Shown: positions 6,372 through 8,410 of the stretch, in pieces
How the letters are laid out: each line of letters begins with the position of its first letter
Numbering within the stretch: the first letter of the stretch is position 1
DNA from: an uncultured Blautia sp.
Lineage (GTDB): Bacteria; Bacillota; Clostridia; Lachnospirales; Lachnospiraceae
NCBI GenBank assembly: GCA_934358405.1
Contig: CAKRKL010000085.1
Coordinates: 1 to 8,410, forward strand
DNA length: 8,410 nucleotides
Direction: 5' to 3'
Notes under the pieces: model-generated
Seen by the model: only the letters and a program-made list of their open reading frames with translations
The model's database searches: none
What the model was told of the DNA's origin: nothing
Translations under genes and position numbers: made by a program

Positions 6372-6389
6372 AGTAACAATTACTATTAT
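6372..6389 (+). promoter_or_regulatory. Candidate PerR box in the rubrerythrin promoter
   Basis: AGTAACAATTACTATTAT matches the perR-promoter site at 17 of 18 positions and begins 6 bp after the -10 box, versus 7 bp at perR. Identical placement at two peroxide-related promoters is the main reason to call it a PerR operator. Confidence 0.72.
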
Positions 6390-6434
6390 CAAAAATCAAA
6401 TAAATAATTTTATATAAGAAAAGGAGATTTAATT

Positions 6435-6980
6435 ATGGCTAAATGGGTATGTAGTGTATGCGGTTATGTTCATGAAGGTGACACAGCTCCGGAAGTATGT
6501 CCAATCTGCAAGGCTCCGGCTGAGAAGTTTACTAAGCAGGATGATGAAATGGCATGGGCAGCTGAGCATGTTGTAGGCGTTGCTAAAGGTGTGAGCGAAG
6601 ACATCCTTGCTGATTTAAGAGCAAACTTCGAGGGTGAGTGCTCTGAGGTTGGTATGTATCTTGCTATGGCACGTGTTGCTCATAGAGAGGGATATCCGGA
6701 AGTTGGTTTATACTATGAGAAGGCTGCTTATGAGGAAGCAGAGCATGCAGCTAAATTTGCTGAATTATTAGGCGAAGTTGTTACAGACAGCACCAAGAAG
6801 AACCTTGAAATGCGTGTAGCAGCTGAGAACGGCGCTACAGCTGGTAAGACTGATCTTGCTAAACGTGCGAAAGCAGCTAACCTTGATGCAATTCATGATA
6901 CTGTTCATGAAATGGCAAGAGACGAAGCAAGACACGGAAAAGCATTCGCTGGTCTCCTTAAGAGATATTTCGGAGAATAA
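6435..6980 (+). CDS. Reverse rubrerythrin (N-terminal rubredoxin domain), peroxide reductase
   Basis: This cytoplasmic non-haem iron protein reduces hydrogen peroxide to water with electrons from NADH-linked rubredoxin reductases. The domain order is reversed compared with classical rubrerythrin. A rubredoxin-like Fe(Cys)4 domain comes first (C6, C9, C22, C25, in [10 protein letters not shown] and CPICKAP), followed by a ferritin-like four-helix diiron domain from about residue 50 to 178. Likely diiron ligands are E68, E101 and H104 (ExxH), E131, and E164 and H167 (ExxH). The same architecture is known from clostridial rubperoxins, which are under PerR control in Clostridium acetobutylicum. 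AAGGAG precedes the ATG at 6435. The gene lies directly downstream of perR with its own promoter and operator and is closed by a strong terminator. At 181 residues it is full length. Confidence 0.93.
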   Translation: MAKWVCSVCGYVHEGDTAPEVCPICKAPAEKFTKQDDEMAWAAEHVVGVAKGVSEDILADLRANFEGECSEVGMYLAMARVAHREGYPEVGLYYEKAAYEEAEHAAKFAELLGEVVTDSTKKNLEMRVAAENGATAGKTDLAKRAKAANLDAIHDTVHEMARDEARHGKAFAGLLKRYFGE

Positions 6981-7051
6981 GAAAATCGCATAGAATAAAA
7001 GTTTTACAAGGGGAATGAATGTCTCCCCGGGATTTTCCCAAACCGCTTATT

Positions 7052-7100
7052 AAGCTGATGACTTCTGTGATGATTACAATCGCAGAGGGCATCAGCTTTT
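7052..7100 (+). terminator. Strong hairpin terminator after rubrerythrin
   Basis: Nine perfect base pairs (7052-7060 with 7090-7098), a 1x1 mismatch, and eight more pairs with two wobbles (7062-7069 with 7081-7088) enclose an 11-nt loop. Four T residues (7097-7100) follow or overlap the end of the stem. It lies 70 bp after the rubrerythrin stop and only 10 bp before the ribosome site of the antiporter gene, so it could also act as a partial attenuator for that gene. Confidence 0.72.
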
Positions 7101-7127
7101 CTGCGTATAAAGGAGGAAATGATATCA

Positions 7128-8333
7128 ATGTTAACTTCACTGGCTTTTATTTTTCTTATTGGTCTTTCTCTGGCGGCAATCTGCCAGAGGCTGAAGCTTC
7201 CCCGTATTATCGGAATGCTGATTACCGGCATCCTGCTTGGACCGTATGTGCTGAATGTGCTGGATTCTTCCATTCTTTCTATCTCGTCGGAGCTTCGCCA
7301 GATTGCACTGATTATTATCCTGCTGAAAGCAGGACTTTCCCTGAATCTTGCAGATCTGAAAAAAGTAGGACGCCCGGCAGTAATGATGGCTTGCATCCCT
7401 GCCACCTTTGAGATTCTGGCTTATATTTTGCTGGCACCTTATTTCCTGGGAATTACAAGACTGGAAGCAGCGGTGATGGGGGCTGTCATGGGTGCAGTGT
7501 CACCTGCAGTGGTTGTACCGCGAATGGTACAACTTATGGATGAAAAATGCGGAACCGCAAAAAGCATTCCTCAAATGATCCTTGCAGGTGCTTCCTGTGA
7601 TGATATTTATGTGATCGTGCTTTTTTCCACATTTTCTACCATGGCACAGGGCGGCAGTGCACATATTCAGGATTTTATCAACATTCCGGTATCTATTATT
7701 CTGGGAATTGTCCTTGGAAGCACTGCAGGGTATCTGCTTTCCCTGTTTTTTGAGACAGCATATGCTCATAGTCATATGGTGCGCAACAGCATGAAGGTAA
7801 TCGTGGTTCTGGGTACTTCTTTTCTGCTGATGTCTATTGAGACCTGGCTGAAACCGCTTGTTTCTGTTTCCGGACTTCTGGCTGTAGTCAGTATGGCCTG
7901 CGTACTGAAGCTGAAATGTACAGCTTCCGTTTCTGCCCGTCTTTCCCAGAAATTCGGGAAACTGTGGCTGGCTGCGGAGGTTCTGCTTTTCGTATTGGTG
8001 GGAGCTTCTGTAGATATCCGTTACACCTTAAAGGCTGGCCCGGCTGCACTTGCCATGATTTTCGCCGCACTTCTGATCCGTACCATCGGCGTTTCCCTTT
8101 GTGTCGCCGGAACTGATCTTAACTGGAAAGAACGGCTTTTCTGCTCCATCGCCTATCTTCCCAAGGCCACTGTCCAGGCTGCTATCGGCTCTGTTCCCAT
8201 GGCTATGGGACTGTCCTGCGGACAGATCATACTTTCTGTGGCTGTGCTTGGCATCTTAATCACAGCGCCGCTGGGAGCGATTGGGATGGACTGCAGTTAT
8301 AAAAAACTGCTGACGCGGGAATCATGTAGCTAA
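7128..8333 (+). CDS. Monovalent cation/proton antiporter (Na+/H+ exchanger, CPA family)
   Basis: This is an integral membrane protein of 401 residues with about a dozen hydrophobic segments spread along its length, of the Na+/H+ exchanger superfamily. It would exchange Na+ or K+ for protons across the cytoplasmic membrane. The LPRIIGMLITGILLGP segment (24-39) is typical of the first helices. Adjacent aspartates D158 and D159 (ASCDD) match the ion-binding DD pair of electrogenic exchangers, and K346 in LPKATVQAA matches the conserved basic residue of a late helix. There is no C-terminal TrkA/RCK nucleotide-binding domain, so regulation by that route is absent. I chose the ATG at 7128, 11 nt after AGGAGG (7111-7116); the in-frame ATG at 7119 is only 2 nt from that site and would add MIS. 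Ion specificity cannot be read from the sequence. It is downstream of rubrerythrin but behind a terminator, so joint expression is doubtful. Confidence 0.85.
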   Translation: MLTSLAFIFLIGLSLAAICQRLKLPRIIGMLITGILLGPYVLNVLDSSILSISSELRQIALIIILLKAGLSLNLADLKKVGRPAVMMACIPATFEILAYILLAPYFLGITRLEAAVMGAVMGAVSPAVVVPRMVQLMDEKCGTAKSIPQMILAGASCDDIYVIVLFSTFSTMAQGGSAHIQDFINIPVSIILGIVLGSTAGYLLSLFFETAYAHSHMVRNSMKVIVVLGTSFLLMSIETWLKPLVSVSGLLAVVSMACVLKLKCTASVSARLSQKFGKLWLAAEVLLFVLVGASVDIRYTLKAGPAALAMIFAALLIRTIGVSLCVAGTDLNWKERLFCSIAYLPKATVQAAIGSVPMAMGLSCGQIILSVAVLGILITAPLGAIGMDCSYKKLLTRESCS

Positions 8334-8410
8334 AGCGGGATTTAGTGAATCAAGGCGGACGCCTCTGAACACCTGTTATTCCACGCAGGTCGGTGCAACG
8401 CTTCGGTGAA
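8334..8410. other. Non-coding right edge with short inverted repeats
   Basis: Three small inverted repeats occur in 77 bp: GATT/AATC (8339-8342 with 8348-8351), AGGCG/CGCCT (8353-8357 with 8360-8364) and ACCTG/CAGGT (8371-8375 with 8386-8390). No T-run follows, so this is not a clear terminator of the antiporter gene. It may be the start of another dispersed repeat, cut by the window edge. Confidence 0.3.

Overview
The window looks like chromosomal DNA from a low-to-mid GC anaerobic Firmicute, most likely a gut Lachnospiraceae. The reasons are the strong GGAGG-type ribosome sites, the sigma-A style promoters, a T-box leader on an aminoacyl-tRNA synthetase gene, a PerR/reverse-rubrerythrin oxygen-defence pair, and compact palindromic intergenic repeats. 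The genus cannot be decided from this sequence. There is no prophage, CRISPR array, rRNA or tRNA.

Layout. (1) 1-59, minus strand: the first codons of a gene that runs off the left edge, possibly a nucleobase permease, with an operator-like dyad upstream. (2) 127-318: a MITE-like palindromic repeat in the divergent intergenic region. (3) 360-1114, plus: upp (uracil salvage) with its own promoter, ending at a hairpin shared with the convergent minus-strand genes. (4) 1212-5082, minus: in transcription order metG, moaC, mogA/moaB and tatD. moaC-mogA-tatD are tightly packed; metG is separated from moaC by 117 bp containing a hairpin. (5) 5176-5511, minus: the metG promoter and a T-box leader with a textbook antiterminator and terminator. 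(6) 5572-5752: a second MITE-like repeat. (7) 5848-6980, plus: perR and a reverse rubrerythrin gene (rubredoxin domain first), each with a promoter followed immediately by a near-identical 18-bp palindromic operator. (8) 7128-8333, plus: a CPA-type cation/proton antiporter, after a strong hairpin terminator. (9) 8334-8410: non-coding sequence with small inverted repeats.

How the genes work together. The metG leader should sense uncharged tRNA-Met and let transcription into metG proceed. moaC and mogA make steps of molybdenum (or tungsten) cofactor synthesis and sit between metG and tatD, two genes that are adjacent in Bacillus. PerR probably represses itself and the rubrerythrin gene until peroxide inactivates it.

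The most unusual observation is that about 50 nt inside the metG T-box leader closely match one end of the complete repeat lying some 260 bp away in the opposite orientation. The match is at 46 of 51 aligned positions and starts exactly at the repeat's terminal CTAG. It sits inside a helix whose flanking arms still pair, which suggests a mobile repeat has been inserted into, and tolerated or domesticated by, a tRNA-sensing riboswitch.
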